The position numbers and the translations under genes were made by a program. This document shows positions 1-8,357 of a DNA stretch of 50,167 bases, one piece after another (the stretch's first letter is position 1; every line of letters starts with the position of its first letter). The notes under the pieces are model-generated. The model made no database searches. It was not told the DNA's origin and worked only from the letters and a program-made list of their open reading frames with translations. The DNA lies in assembly GCA_021812985.1 (NCBI GenBank), contig JAKAMG010000021.1, positions 1-50,167 on the forward strand, in the 5' to 3' direction. Source of the stretch: Bacteroidota bacterium (GTDB lineage: Bacteria > Bacteroidota > Ignavibacteria > Kryptoniales > JAKASW01).

Positions 1-127
1 CATGCCTTTGACGATCGGGATCGGTATCGTGCTCCTGATCGCCTCGCTCCCTTTCTTCGTGGTTGTCTTTGAGAAACTTGTCGGATCCTTCGAGGCTCAG
101 ACGCTAGAGCTTGTGAGGATGATGTAA
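1..127 (+). CDS. fliR: Flagellar export protein FliR, C-terminal end (partial)
   Basis: The frame beginning at base 2 is open from the window edge to a TAA at 125-127 and encodes about 41 residues. It contains a hydrophobic segment with the run PLTIGIGIVLLIASLPFF followed by FEKLVGSF and a short amphipathic tail. This matches the last membrane helix and tail of FliR, an inner-membrane component of the flagellar type III export gate. FliR normally lies directly upstream of flhB, and here the stop is one base before the flhB ATG. The call rests on position and hydrophobic pattern; most of the gene is outside the window. Confidence 0.72.
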   Translation, partial: MPLTIGIGIVLLIASLPFFVVVFEKLVGSFEAQTLELVRMM

Positions 128-128
128 G

Positions 129-1214
129 ATGGCAGACCAGAGCTTCGAAGAACGCACAGAACCTGCTACTCCTAAGCGGCAACATGAGCTTAGGAGGGAT
201 GGGAGGGTTGTAAAGAGCGCGGAGGTTACCTCGGCTGCTGTCCTCCTCGGTGGGACGCTGATACTTTACATGCTCACCACGCAGTTAGTTGGGCAACTCT
301 CCTCGGTGATGAAAGAGTATCTGTCACTTTCGTTCGGTACTGATATGAACGAGGCCAACGTCATAAAGCTTGCGGGCGCGGTCGTCTACCGGTCGCTGAT
401 TATACTCGGTCCAATAATCCTCGTCATAATGGCGGTAGGAATACTCTCAAATATCGCGCAGTTCGGCTTTCTCTTCACGATGAAGCCGCTGACGCCGAAA
501 GCCAGCGCTCTCAACCCCTTGAAGGGAGTTAAGAAGCTCGGATTTTCCCAACAGGCGATGACTGAGCTCGCAAAGAGTGTTTTCAAGATAATTCTTGTCG
601 GGTCGATCGGATACCTGACTCTGAGCAAACTTCTCCAGAGATCGATTGAGCTCGTCGACAGCACGCCGAGCGACATACTCGCCTCAATGGGCTCCGGCGC
701 GTTCTCGATAGGGATACAGATTTCTTCAGCTTTTGCCGTCCTCGCCCTCATCGACTATTACGTCCAGCGAAGGAAGTTCCAGCACGACACCAGGATGACC
801 AAGCAGGAGGTTAAGGAGGAGCACAAACAGGACGAAGGCGATCCCAAGATCAAGGGCCGGATCCGCGGCGAGATGATCAAGCGGCACAGGATCAGGATGA
901 TGGCAAATGTGCCGAAGGCTGACGTCGTCGTCACGAACCCGACTCACTTTGCGATCGCGCTGAAATATGACGCGACCACCATGGCGGCGCCCAAAGTCCT
1001 CGCGAAAGGCAAGGACCTAATTGCCCAGAAGATCAAGCAGGTAGCCATCGAGCATAACATACCCATAGTGGAAGACAAGCCGCTGGCGCAGCTCCTTTAC
1101 AAGACCGTTGATGTCGATGAGGAGATTCCGCCGGATCTTTTCAAAGCGGTCGCGCAGATACTCGCATACATTTATCAGATGAAGAAACTAAAACGCGGTT
1201 ACGGCAGCAATTAA
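129..1214 (+). CDS. flhB: Flagellar export switch protein FlhB
   Basis: This 361-residue protein is a normal full-length FlhB, the inner-membrane export-gate protein that switches substrate specificity from rod/hook to filament proteins. The N-terminus has the family signature ERTEPATPKR, followed by four hydrophobic segments between about residues 30 and 215. The cytoplasmic domain carries the autocleavage motif N270-P271-T272-H273, which is intact, so normal self-cleavage is expected. The gene starts one base after the fliR stop, and flhA starts two bases after its own stop, so it sits inside the polycistron. Nothing looks broken. Confidence 0.97.
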   Translation: MADQSFEERTEPATPKRQHELRRDGRVVKSAEVTSAAVLLGGTLILYMLTTQLVGQLSSVMKEYLSLSFGTDMNEANVIKLAGAVVYRSLIILGPIILVIMAVGILSNIAQFGFLFTMKPLTPKASALNPLKGVKKLGFSQQAMTELAKSVFKIILVGSIGYLTLSKLLQRSIELVDSTPSDILASMGSGAFSIGIQISSAFAVLALIDYYVQRRKFQHDTRMTKQEVKEEHKQDEGDPKIKGRIRGEMIKRHRIRMMANVPKADVVVTNPTHFAIALKYDATTMAAPKVLAKGKDLIAQKIKQVAIEHNIPIVEDKPLAQLLYKTVDVDEEIPPDLFKAVAQILAYIYQMKKLKRGYGSN

Positions 1215-1215
1215 A

Positions 1216-3294
1216 ATGGCCACGACAGTAGACAGGATATCAGGCAGCAAAGCCTTTAAGTTCTTGGGAAGCAACACGGACCTCGTTCTCGCGGGTCTCG
1301 TGCTTCTCATCCTGTCTTTGATGATTGTCCCCCTTCCGCCTTTCATGCTGGACGTCCTCATCTCGGCCAACATTACCTTCTCCATCGTTCTTCTTATGGT
1401 GGCAATGTACGTGACGAGCCCGCTGGAGCTGTCGGCTTTCCCCGGCCTTCTCCTAATACTTACACTTTTCAGGCTTTCGCTGAACGTTGCATCTTCGAGG
1501 TTAATACTGAGCAGAGGCTACGCGGGGCAGGTCATCCACGCGTTCGGCTCTTTCGTCGTGCAGGGGAACTACGTCGTCGGCGTGATCATCTTCATTATTC
1601 TCGCGACCATCCAGTTTGTCGTGATCATCAAGGGTTCGGGAAGAATCGCGGAAGTCACCGCCAGGTTCACCCTGGACGCGATGCCTGGGAAGCAGATGAG
1701 TATCGACGCGGACATGAATTCCGGGCTGATAACCGAAGAGCAGGCGAGGCAGAGAAGGATGAACCTTCAGAGAGAGGCTGATTTCTTCGGCGCGATGGAC
1801 GGTGCCAGCAAATTTGTCAAGGGAGACGCCGTCGCCGGTATGATCATAATACTGGTCAACATCATAGGCGGCTTCATAATCGGCATGGCCCAGCTCGGCA
1901 TGAATTTCACGGAATCGCTTTCGCGCTACACGCTCCTCACAATAGGAGACGGCCTGGTGACTCAGATACCCGCGCTCGTGATATCAACAGCCGCCGGCAT
2001 GATAGTGACGAGAAGCGCATCGGGCGGACAGCTCGACCAGGAATTGAAGCAGCAGTTGTTTTCCCGTCCGAAGGCCCTCTACATAGCGGGGAGCACCCTC
2101 GGCTTTTTTGCCATCATACCAGGCCTGCCCACGGTCCCATTCCTCGCGCTTGGCGCCATCATGGGTGCGGCAGGTTACATGCGCTCCCAGCTGTCCGCGA
2201 AGAAGGCCGAACCCGAGCAGGCCGTGGCTGAGCCGGCTGAGAAGAAGGATGAAAAGATTGAATCCTATCTTCAGGTCGATCCGATCGAAGTCGAAATCGG
2301 TTACGGCCTCATCTCTATGGTGGACGAGACGGCGGGCGGTGATTTGTTCCAGAGGATAACGAGCCTCAGAAAACAAATCGCACTCGAGCTCGGCATGATG
2401 GTCCCGCCCATACGCGTCCGCGATAACCTCCAGCTCCAGCCGAGCCAGTATGTTGTCAAGATACGCGGCGTACAGGTGGCATCGGGCGAACTTTATATGG
2501 ACAGATACCTTGCGATGAACCCGACGATGAAGGAAGGGGACATGCCGGGGATATTCGTAACCGACCCGACATTTGGGCTTCCGGCGGTATGGATAGAGAA
2601 GTCTCAGCGGGACGATGCAGAGATCCTCGGATATACGGTGATCGAGGCGCCGGCCGTCATGGCGACACATCTCGGCGAGACGCTCAAGCGAAACGCGGAC
2701 AGAATCCTGAGCAGGCAGGAAGTCAAAATGCTCATAGATAATCTGAAGAAGGAATACCAGGCACTCGTCGATGAAATCAACCCTGAAGTCCTCCCGCTCG
2801 GCTCGCTGCAGAAAGTCCTACAGAATCTCCTTAAGGAGCGGATCCCGATCAGAGATCTGGTGACCATAATAGAATCGCTTCTGGATTACTCCAAAGTAAC
2901 GAAGAACACCGAGGTTCTCACGGAGTATGTGCGCCATACGCTCTCCGAGACTATCGCGTCGCTCTACGCTGATACCTCGGGCGTGATACACGCGATCGCG
3001 CTCGACCCGTCGGTGGAACAGCTGATCTCAGCATCGCTTCAGAACCAGAAAGAAGTTTCAGGGACTCTTGGCCTCTCGCCCGAGGTCACGAAGGGTATCA
3101 ACAAGAGTGTTTCGCAGAACCTCGAACAGGCTCAGTCCTTCGGTTACGCGCCGGTGGTCATCTGCTCTGCGACCGTCCGGCTCTATTTCTACAGGCTTAT
3201 TCACACAAACTTCCAGCAGGTCTCGGTGACATCTTACACGGAGCTTCCAGCCCGCACTGAGATCGACATTATCGGAAGGATAGTAGCGCAATGA
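1216..3294 (+). CDS. flhA: Flagellar export gate protein FlhA
   Basis: The product has 692 residues, the usual FlhA length. The N-terminal half is strongly hydrophobic (about eight membrane segments up to roughly residue 325) and contains the conserved FHIPEP-family stretch around LEL-SAFPGLLLILTLFRLSLN and the charged loop with DAMPGKQMSIDADMNSG. The C-terminal half is the soluble docking domain that receives chaperone-substrate complexes. FlhA forms the nonameric export-gate ring with FlhB, FliP, FliQ and FliR. Its TGA overlaps the flhF ATG (ATGA), implying translational coupling. Confidence 0.97.
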   Translation: MATTVDRISGSKAFKFLGSNTDLVLAGLVLLILSLMIVPLPPFMLDVLISANITFSIVLLMVAMYVTSPLELSAFPGLLLILTLFRLSLNVASSRLILSRGYAGQVIHAFGSFVVQGNYVVGVIIFIILATIQFVVIIKGSGRIAEVTARFTLDAMPGKQMSIDADMNSGLITEEQARQRRMNLQREADFFGAMDGASKFVKGDAVAGMIIILVNIIGGFIIGMAQLGMNFTESLSRYTLLTIGDGLVTQIPALVISTAAGMIVTRSASGGQLDQELKQQLFSRPKALYIAGSTLGFFAIIPGLPTVPFLALGAIMGAAGYMRSQLSAKKAEPEQAVAEPAEKKDEKIESYLQVDPIEVEIGYGLISMVDETAGGDLFQRITSLRKQIALELGMMVPPIRVRDNLQLQPSQYVVKIRGVQVASGELYMDRYLAMNPTMKEGDMPGIFVTDPTFGLPAVWIEKSQRDDAEILGYTVIEAPAVMATHLGETLKRNADRILSRQEVKMLIDNLKKEYQALVDEINPEVLPLGSLQKVLQNLLKERIPIRDLVTIIESLLDYSKVTKNTEVLTEYVRHTLSETIASLYADTSGVIHAIALDPSVEQLISASLQNQKEVSGTLGLSPEVTKGINKSVSQNLEQAQSFGYAPVVICSATVRLYFYRLIHTNFQQVSVTSYTELPARTEIDIIGRIVAQ

Positions 3295-4520
3295 GAATAA
3301 AGAAATTCATCGGTAGTACGGCAAAGGAAGCCACGGACAAGATGCGTCAGGAATTTGGCGATGATGCGGTTGTCTTGAACACTCGGCGGATCACTAAGGG
3401 GGGCCTGCTCAGACCGGGTGGCACGGAGTATGTCGAAGTCACGGCCGCATACGACGAGGAGCCAATAAAGGTGCAGCATCGGGCCAGCGCGCCGTCGCGT
3501 CCGGCAAGCCTACCGGATGACATGCTCGGGAATCTTCGCCAGCTCACATCCAGGTTTGAGGAGAAGCGCAGGACGGAAGTAGGTCGCGCGGATTCGCCCA
3601 TCTCGATCCCGCACGCTGTTGCAAGCGCGGAAAACGAGGCGCTGAAGCAGGAACTCTCAGAGGTGAAGAGCGCACTCGGTGAGATTGCCCAGCACCTCAA
3701 GCACTCAAAGATGCCTGTCCTGACGGAGGCGCTTCAGAACGCCTATTCCGCCCTTGTCGAAAATGAAGTAGAAGAAGAGATTGCTCTTGAAATCGTACAG
3801 GCCTGCCACAACAAGATCAGCGGGAATCAGATAGACGAACAGAGCGCCGTCGACGGTTACATGCTGAATTCGATAGCGAGGCGTTTCCCAGAGGCCCCAG
3901 TAAGGAGGCTCGGAAGGAAAGGATACGTCGTCGCACTCGTTGGCCCGACCGGCGTCGGCAAGACCACGACGGTTGCGAAGCTCGCATCGATCGGCAAACT
4001 CGTCCGCGGGGAAAGCGTCGCCCTCATAACCGCGGACACTTACAGGATCGGCGCGATTGACCAGCTTAAAGCATTCGCGGACATAGCCTCGATACCGCTT
4101 TCGGTCGTGTACACGCCGGACGAGATGATAGCCGCCATCAGGAAATTCTCAAATTACGATACGATTTATATAGACACGGTGGGCCGGAGCCAGAAGAGTG
4201 CGGACAAGATCATAGAGCTCGGGAGGTTCATCGACGCGGCTGACCCGAACGAAGTTCACCTCGTCCTGAGCGCGAACTTCTCTCTGTCGACCGTGCGCGA
4301 CATTTACAAGAAGTTCAGGAGCCTAAAGCCAAACAGGCTGATAGTGACGAAGACTGACGAGGCTGTTTCTCTCGGGATGCTTTTGAGCCTCGCGCAGGAC
4401 TCAAGGCTTACATTCTCATTCGTAACGGACGGCCAGAGCGTCCCTGACGATATAGAGCCGGCTAACGGGGACAAGCTCGCCAGAATGATCTATAAAGTTG
4501 GGGCAGAAGCGAATGCTTGA
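3291..4520 (+). CDS. flhF: Flagellar placement SRP-type GTPase FlhF
   Basis: The product (409 residues) is an SRP-family GTPase that sets the position and number of flagella, usually at a pole. The N-terminus MRIKKFIGSTAKEA is the typical FlhF B-domain start. The GTPase part carries the P-loop GPTGVGKTTT with Lys224, the switch segment IDTVGRSQ and the guanine-specificity motif TKTD. The middle region, about residues 60-150, is charged and low in conservation, as is usual. It overlaps flhA by four bases and flhG by eight, the standard flhF-flhG pairing. Confidence 0.96.
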   Translation: MRIKKFIGSTAKEATDKMRQEFGDDAVVLNTRRITKGGLLRPGGTEYVEVTAAYDEEPIKVQHRASAPSRPASLPDDMLGNLRQLTSRFEEKRRTEVGRADSPISIPHAVASAENEALKQELSEVKSALGEIAQHLKHSKMPVLTEALQNAYSALVENEVEEEIALEIVQACHNKISGNQIDEQSAVDGYMLNSIARRFPEAPVRRLGRKGYVVALVGPTGVGKTTTVAKLASIGKLVRGESVALITADTYRIGAIDQLKAFADIASIPLSVVYTPDEMIAAIRKFSNYDTIYIDTVGRSQKSADKIIELGRFIDAADPNEVHLVLSANFSLSTVRDIYKKFRSLKPNRLIVTKTDEAVSLGMLLSLAQDSRLTFSFVTDGQSVPDDIEPANGDKLARMIYKVGAEANA

Positions 4521-5337
4521 TCAAGCGGTAAAGTTGAGAGAAGTAGTCAACGCGCAGACAGCCGTCGTCCCACTCGGGGCGCAGCCGCACAAGATTACTG
4601 TCGTCAGCGGCAAGGGTGGCGTTGGAAAGAGTAATATCGCTCTCAACCTAGGATTGGCGCTGGCTCGGGATGGTGCACGAGTCCTCGTCGTGGACGGCAA
4701 CGTCAACCTCTCCAATCTAGACATACTTTCCGGTGCGTCGCCTGTTTACAGGCTCCTTGATGTGGTCGAAGGGAATGTCAACATAAAGGGAGCTGCGGCC
4801 GAAATATCAAAGGACGTATTCCTCATCGCTGGCTCGTCGGACGGAAGGCTCAAACGGCTGAGCTCCGGTGACGCGGCCACCTTCTTCCGCGAGGTAAGAC
4901 TTGCGGAACCGGCCTTCCATTACGTGGTCATAGACACTGCCGCCGGCATAGTCCAGGAGTCGATCTCGCTCGCGCTGTTGTCCGACGAGGTATTCGTTGT
5001 TTCGACGCCGGAGCCAACTGCAGTTATGGACGCCTACGTTCTCGTGAAGGCGATAAAGAGGATCAACTCCAGCTCAGACCTGAAGCTTCTCATTAACCGA
5101 GCTCAGGACGCGGCCGAGGCCGAGGAAGTAAAGGCGAAATTCGACCTTGTTAGCGAGCATTTTCTTAACACCAAGATAGAATACGCCGGCTATATCCCTT
5201 CGGATTCGCTGGTGGAGAAGGCGGTTAGCGTTCAGTCGCCATTCATGCAGGAGTTTCCGGATTCTCCCGCTTCGCAAGCCATCAAGGGAATTGCCGACAG
5301 GATTCTGTCTAACGGACCTTTTGGAAAGAGAAAGTGA
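4513..5337 (+). CDS. flhG: MinD-like ATPase FlhG (FleN/YlxH), flagellar number regulator
   Basis: From the ATG at 4513 the protein has 274 residues and opens MLDQAVKLREVV, which fits the DQAxxLR helix by which FlhG stimulates the FlhF GTPase. A TTG at 4498 would add five residues but has no ribosome-binding site, so I prefer the ATG. The deviant Walker A motif SGKGGVGKSN places the signature lysine at residue 34 and the P-loop lysine at 39. It also has VVDGN, DTAAGI and a C-terminal region suited to a membrane-targeting helix. FlhG antagonises FlhF and, in some species, FlhA or transcription factors. It overlaps flhF by eight bases. Confidence 0.94.
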   Translation: MLDQAVKLREVVNAQTAVVPLGAQPHKITVVSGKGGVGKSNIALNLGLALARDGARVLVVDGNVNLSNLDILSGASPVYRLLDVVEGNVNIKGAAAEISKDVFLIAGSSDGRLKRLSSGDAATFFREVRLAEPAFHYVVIDTAAGIVQESISLALLSDEVFVVSTPEPTAVMDAYVLVKAIKRINSSSDLKLLINRAQDAAEAEEVKAKFDLVSEHFLNTKIEYAGYIPSDSLVEKAVSVQSPFMQEFPDSPASQAIKGIADRILSNGPFGKRK

Positions 5338-5606
5338 TGGATAAGATAGGAACGAAAATACCGATGTTGGTCTTTTTTCTAGGCGTGGTTTTTTTCGCTT
5401 CCAACGGAATGAACGCCTTAGACGCAATCATAAGGGCCTTCATCCTTGCGTTCGGCGTCGCACTTGTGATTTTACTGATAACCATTCTCCTGACCTTCTT
5501 CCTGACTCTACAGGAAAACAGGTCTGAAGCTCTGAAACTTTCCGCTGTCGACAATCGTGTCGCAGGCATGTCCATGCAGGATAAAAAAGCTGAGGTACAG
5601 CCATGA
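5337..5606 (+). CDS. Small two-helix membrane protein of the flagellar operon, unknown function
   Basis: The ATG at 5337 overlaps the last base of the flhG stop, and the stop at 5604-5606 overlaps the fliA ATG, so this 89-residue protein is locked into the operon. Two hydrophobic helices are visible, about residues 9-25 and 33-59 (rich in I, L, F and V), followed by a polar tail of about 30 residues ending in EVQP. I do not recognise the family. The place between flhG and fliA is where other phyla carry assorted small flagellar genes. A role near the export gate or at the membrane is inference only. The overlaps make a genuine gene very likely. Confidence 0.8.
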   Translation: MDKIGTKIPMLVFFLGVVFFASNGMNALDAIIRAFILAFGVALVILLITILLTFFLTLQENRSEALKLSAVDNRVAGMSMQDKKAEVQP

Positions 5607-6331
5607 CAACACAGGAACTTTGGAAGAAGTATTCGAAGCATAGAACGTCGGCATTGAAGAAAGAGCTCGTTCTCTCTTACCTGAACCTTGTCAAGTTCGC
5701 GGCCCGCGCGATCAATCTCCCCTCAAGGTGCGTTTTCAACACTGACGACCTCGTGAGCATAGGGATCATCGGACTTGCCGAGGCGATCGAACGCTTTGAT
5801 CAGAACAGGGGAGTTAAGTTCGAAACATTCGCGTCTCAGAGGATAAGAGGCGTAATGCTCGATGAGATAAGGAAGGTCGACTGGCTTCCGAGGTCAGTGC
5901 GCGACAAGTACAAGAAGGCATCGAAATCGCTCAGCGAGCTGGACATGGACAGCGTTAATGGCGAAAAGTACACGCGTGCTATCAACATGAGCATCAGCGA
6001 ATTTGAACAGATAAAGGGATACCTGGCAAATGCCGAGGCAGTCTCCCTAACGAGACCAATCGGCGATGACATGACTCTTGAGGATGTGATCGGAAGTGAC
6101 AGCGAGGTCATCGAGCAGTTCGAAGATGAGGAGCTCAAAGGGGAGCTTGTCAATATTCTTAAGAAGCTTCCTGAGAGGGAAAGAATGGTTATAACGCTCT
6201 ACTACTATGAGGAATTGACCTTCAAGGAGATCGGCAAGACGCTCGGGATAAGCGAGTCGAGGGTCTCCCAGATTCACTCCGAAGTGATAATGAAGCTGAA
6301 GGAGCAATTCAGAAAGGTTGTTGAACTATGA
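5603..6331 (+). CDS. fliA: Flagellar sigma factor FliA (sigma-28 / WhiG family)
   Basis: The 242-residue product is a sigma-70-family factor of the FliA/WhiG type that directs RNA polymerase to late flagellar and chemotaxis promoters. Region 2 contains DDLVSIGIIGLAEAIERFD and KFETFASQRIRG, with the region 2.4/3 boundary at DEIRKVDWLPRSVR, typical of sigma-28. Region 4 holds LPERERMVITLYYYEEL and the recognition helix around SESRVSQIHSEV. It is joined by ATGA overlaps on both sides. I see no gene for the anti-sigma factor FlgM in the window. Confidence 0.96.
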   Translation: MTTQELWKKYSKHRTSALKKELVLSYLNLVKFAARAINLPSRCVFNTDDLVSIGIIGLAEAIERFDQNRGVKFETFASQRIRGVMLDEIRKVDWLPRSVRDKYKKASKSLSELDMDSVNGEKYTRAINMSISEFEQIKGYLANAEAVSLTRPIGDDMTLEDVIGSDSEVIEQFEDEELKGELVNILKKLPERERMVITLYYYEELTFKEIGKTLGISESRVSQIHSEVIMKLKEQFRKVVEL

Positions 6332-7494
6332 TAGGGGTCGGACAATTGACTGACAGGTTATCATCGATAAGGGATCTGCCTACTTTCCCAACGACCGCGC
6401 TGGAAGTTATGCGACTTGCCAGCGACAGTGACAGCAGCGCCGCGGAACTTGCGAAGATCATTTCAAAGGATCCTCCCCTGGCGACTAAGATTCTCCGGGT
6501 GGCGAACTCGCCTTACTACGGTTTCTCGAAAAAAATATCGACGATTGAATGGGCAATAGTAGCCCTCGGGTTCGAGGCGCTGCGCGAGACGGTACTTTCG
6601 CTCACGCTCATTGACCTATTCAGAGGCAACGCGGTAAAGAACTTCGACCCGAGAAAGTTCTGGAAGCATTCCATCGACACCGCTACTGCAGGACGTTCCA
6701 TCGCAAAGGACATAAAGTACCGCATCCCTGGCGAAGCCTATGCTGCCGGCCTTCTGCATGACATTGGTACACTCGTGCTCTACAGATATTTTCAAGACGA
6801 CTTCGAAGAGATCCAGCGTCTCGTCACGGATGATGGAATACAGCTCTCCGAGGCCGAGATGGTGGTCACGGGCGCAACACACGGTGAAATAGGGGCGTGG
6901 CTTGCGTCAAAATGGAGCTTTCCGGCATACCTGGTCGAGGCCGTGCAGTTCCACCATACCCCGGCCTTTGCCGAGGTAAACCCGAAGCTTACCGCTATCG
7001 TGCACGTCGCGAGTCAGATAGCTTCATCAACCGGATATTCCTGCGCGGATCACCCAATCAAACTCGACATCGCGGCGATCCAGACAATCGGCATTGAGAA
7101 ACTGGGCATATCCATCTCCGGACTTGCAGCAAAATATGTCGACGATGATTCGGCCGATATAGTGAGGATCAAAGTTCCGAGGACTGACTTCGTGCCGGGA
7201 ACGGAGTACGACGAGCCCGTCGAAGAGGCATCCGGACAGCCCGATGAGCAGATAGACGACGGGACGCTGAAGAGATTTTTCAAAGACGCCATCAAGCTTC
7301 TCCCCGCTACGGAGAGGCTGGTTATCACGTTGAAGCTTTACGAGGGGCTAGAGCTCGGTCAGGTAGCCACGGTCCTCGGATACGAGGAGGCAAAAGTCGC
7401 CGGTTACTACAAGAACGCTATATCAACGCTGCAGCAGATGGCAGAGCGCGCAATCATAACGAAAAGGCTGGATCAATGGAAAACGAGATTCTAA
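6328..7494 (+). CDS. HDOD-domain protein with C-terminal sigma-region-4-like domain
   Basis: The protein has 388 residues. Residues 1-270 are an HDOD module: KIISKDPPLATKILRVANSP, then AAGLLHDIG and ATHGEIGAW, the usual landmarks. HDOD proteins are signalling or adaptor proteins related to HD phosphohydrolases, usually without proven catalysis. After an acidic linker (about 285-310), residues 320-375 read LPATERLVITLKLYEGL, VLGYEEAKVAGYYKNAI and so on. This aligns without gaps to region 4 of the FliA encoded immediately upstream (shared LPxxER-VITL--YE-L and LG--E--V). The gene overlaps fliA by ATGA and the next HDOD gene by 19 bases. The fusion architecture is unfamiliar to me; DNA or anti-sigma binding by the tail is inference. 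Confidence 0.9.
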   Translation: MIGVGQLTDRLSSIRDLPTFPTTALEVMRLASDSDSSAAELAKIISKDPPLATKILRVANSPYYGFSKKISTIEWAIVALGFEALRETVLSLTLIDLFRGNAVKNFDPRKFWKHSIDTATAGRSIAKDIKYRIPGEAYAAGLLHDIGTLVLYRYFQDDFEEIQRLVTDDGIQLSEAEMVVTGATHGEIGAWLASKWSFPAYLVEAVQFHHTPAFAEVNPKLTAIVHVASQIASSTGYSCADHPIKLDIAAIQTIGIEKLGISISGLAAKYVDDDSADIVRIKVPRTDFVPGTEYDEPVEEASGQPDEQIDDGTLKRFFKDAIKLLPATERLVITLKLYEGLELGQVATVLGYEEAKVAGYYKNAISTLQQMAERAIITKRLDQWKTRF

Positions 7495-8336
7495 AAGAGA
7501 AAGTCCAAAATATAATTCAGCTCCCGGCGCTTCCCACGATAGCGGTTGAAGTGGCCTCGCTGATAGATAATCCTAACACGAGCGTGTCCAAACTTACCAG
7601 CGTTATTTCAGCCGATCAGGTCTTGACGGCGAAGGTGCTGAAGATCGCGAACTCTCCGTTCTACGGGTTTCAGAGAAAGATTTCCACACTCGATTTCGCA
7701 ATCATGGTGCTCGGCTTCGATTCGTTGAAGGAGATTCTCATAAGCATTTCGCTTATTAGCGCGTTCAAGAAAAAGCAGGATAAGTATTTCAACTCCAAGG
7801 AATTCTGGGAGCATTCGCTGGCGACCGGAATAGCCGCGCGCACCCTCGCGAAACAGCTCGGCTACAGGATAAGCGGAGAGTCCTTTGTCGCAGGATTGAT
7901 ACACGACATAGGGATACTTGTCACTCACCAATACTTCCACGACGATTACACGCACATAGTCGACGCGGTGACGGACGGAAAGTCCACCTTCCAGGATATG
8001 GAACAGACCGTTCTCTTTGCCACGCACGGAGATATAGGGGCCTGGCTCGCCGAGAGGTGGAACCTTCCGGACCAGCTTATAGAGGCGATAAAGTTTCATC
8101 ACAAGCCGAGCCTGGCGGAAAGAAATCCGCAGCTGACAGCGCTTATCCATTTCGTCGATTATCTCTGCCACAAACTCGGGATCGGAGCATTGTCCTACGA
8201 GAAAGTCGAGAGCTATGATCCTGAAGCCCTGAAAGTGCTCAACATAACCGAAGCCGACATAACGCAGGCGTTTTACGACTCGTTCGGTTCCAAGCTCCGG
8301 GAAGATCTTGAGCGTACATTCGTAAACATTGTTTGA
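7476..8336 (+). CDS. Stand-alone HDOD-domain protein
   Basis: This 286-residue protein is a close relative of the HDOD module just upstream. Shared landmarks include ANSPFYGF, KISTLDFAIMVLGF, VAGLIHDIGILV and FATHGDIGAWLAERWNLP, which suggests a tandem duplication. It stops after the HDOD domain and has no sigma-like tail. HDOD proteins act in two-component, chemotaxis and c-di-GMP-linked regulation in many bacteria; the ligand or partner here is unknown. It overlaps the preceding gene by 19 bases and is followed after 21 bases by a histidine kinase gene, so the three are probably co-expressed. Confidence 0.93.
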   Translation: MENEILKEKVQNIIQLPALPTIAVEVASLIDNPNTSVSKLTSVISADQVLTAKVLKIANSPFYGFQRKISTLDFAIMVLGFDSLKEILISISLISAFKKKQDKYFNSKEFWEHSLATGIAARTLAKQLGYRISGESFVAGLIHDIGILVTHQYFHDDYTHIVDAVTDGKSTFQDMEQTVLFATHGDIGAWLAERWNLPDQLIEAIKFHHKPSLAERNPQLTALIHFVDYLCHKLGIGALSYEKVESYDPEALKVLNITEADITQAFYDSFGSKLREDLERTFVNIV

Positions 8337-8357
8337 TGCCCCCATTTGGAGATAGAT

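Noticed and set aside
1984-2670. A 228-codon minus-strand frame inside flhA
   Set aside because: It lies wholly within conserved flhA coding sequence and encodes a composition unlike real proteins here (rich in His, Arg and Cys).
4498-4512. TTG start extending FlhG by five residues
   Set aside because: It lacks a ribosome-binding site, and the ATG at 4513 gives the family-typical DQA N-terminus.
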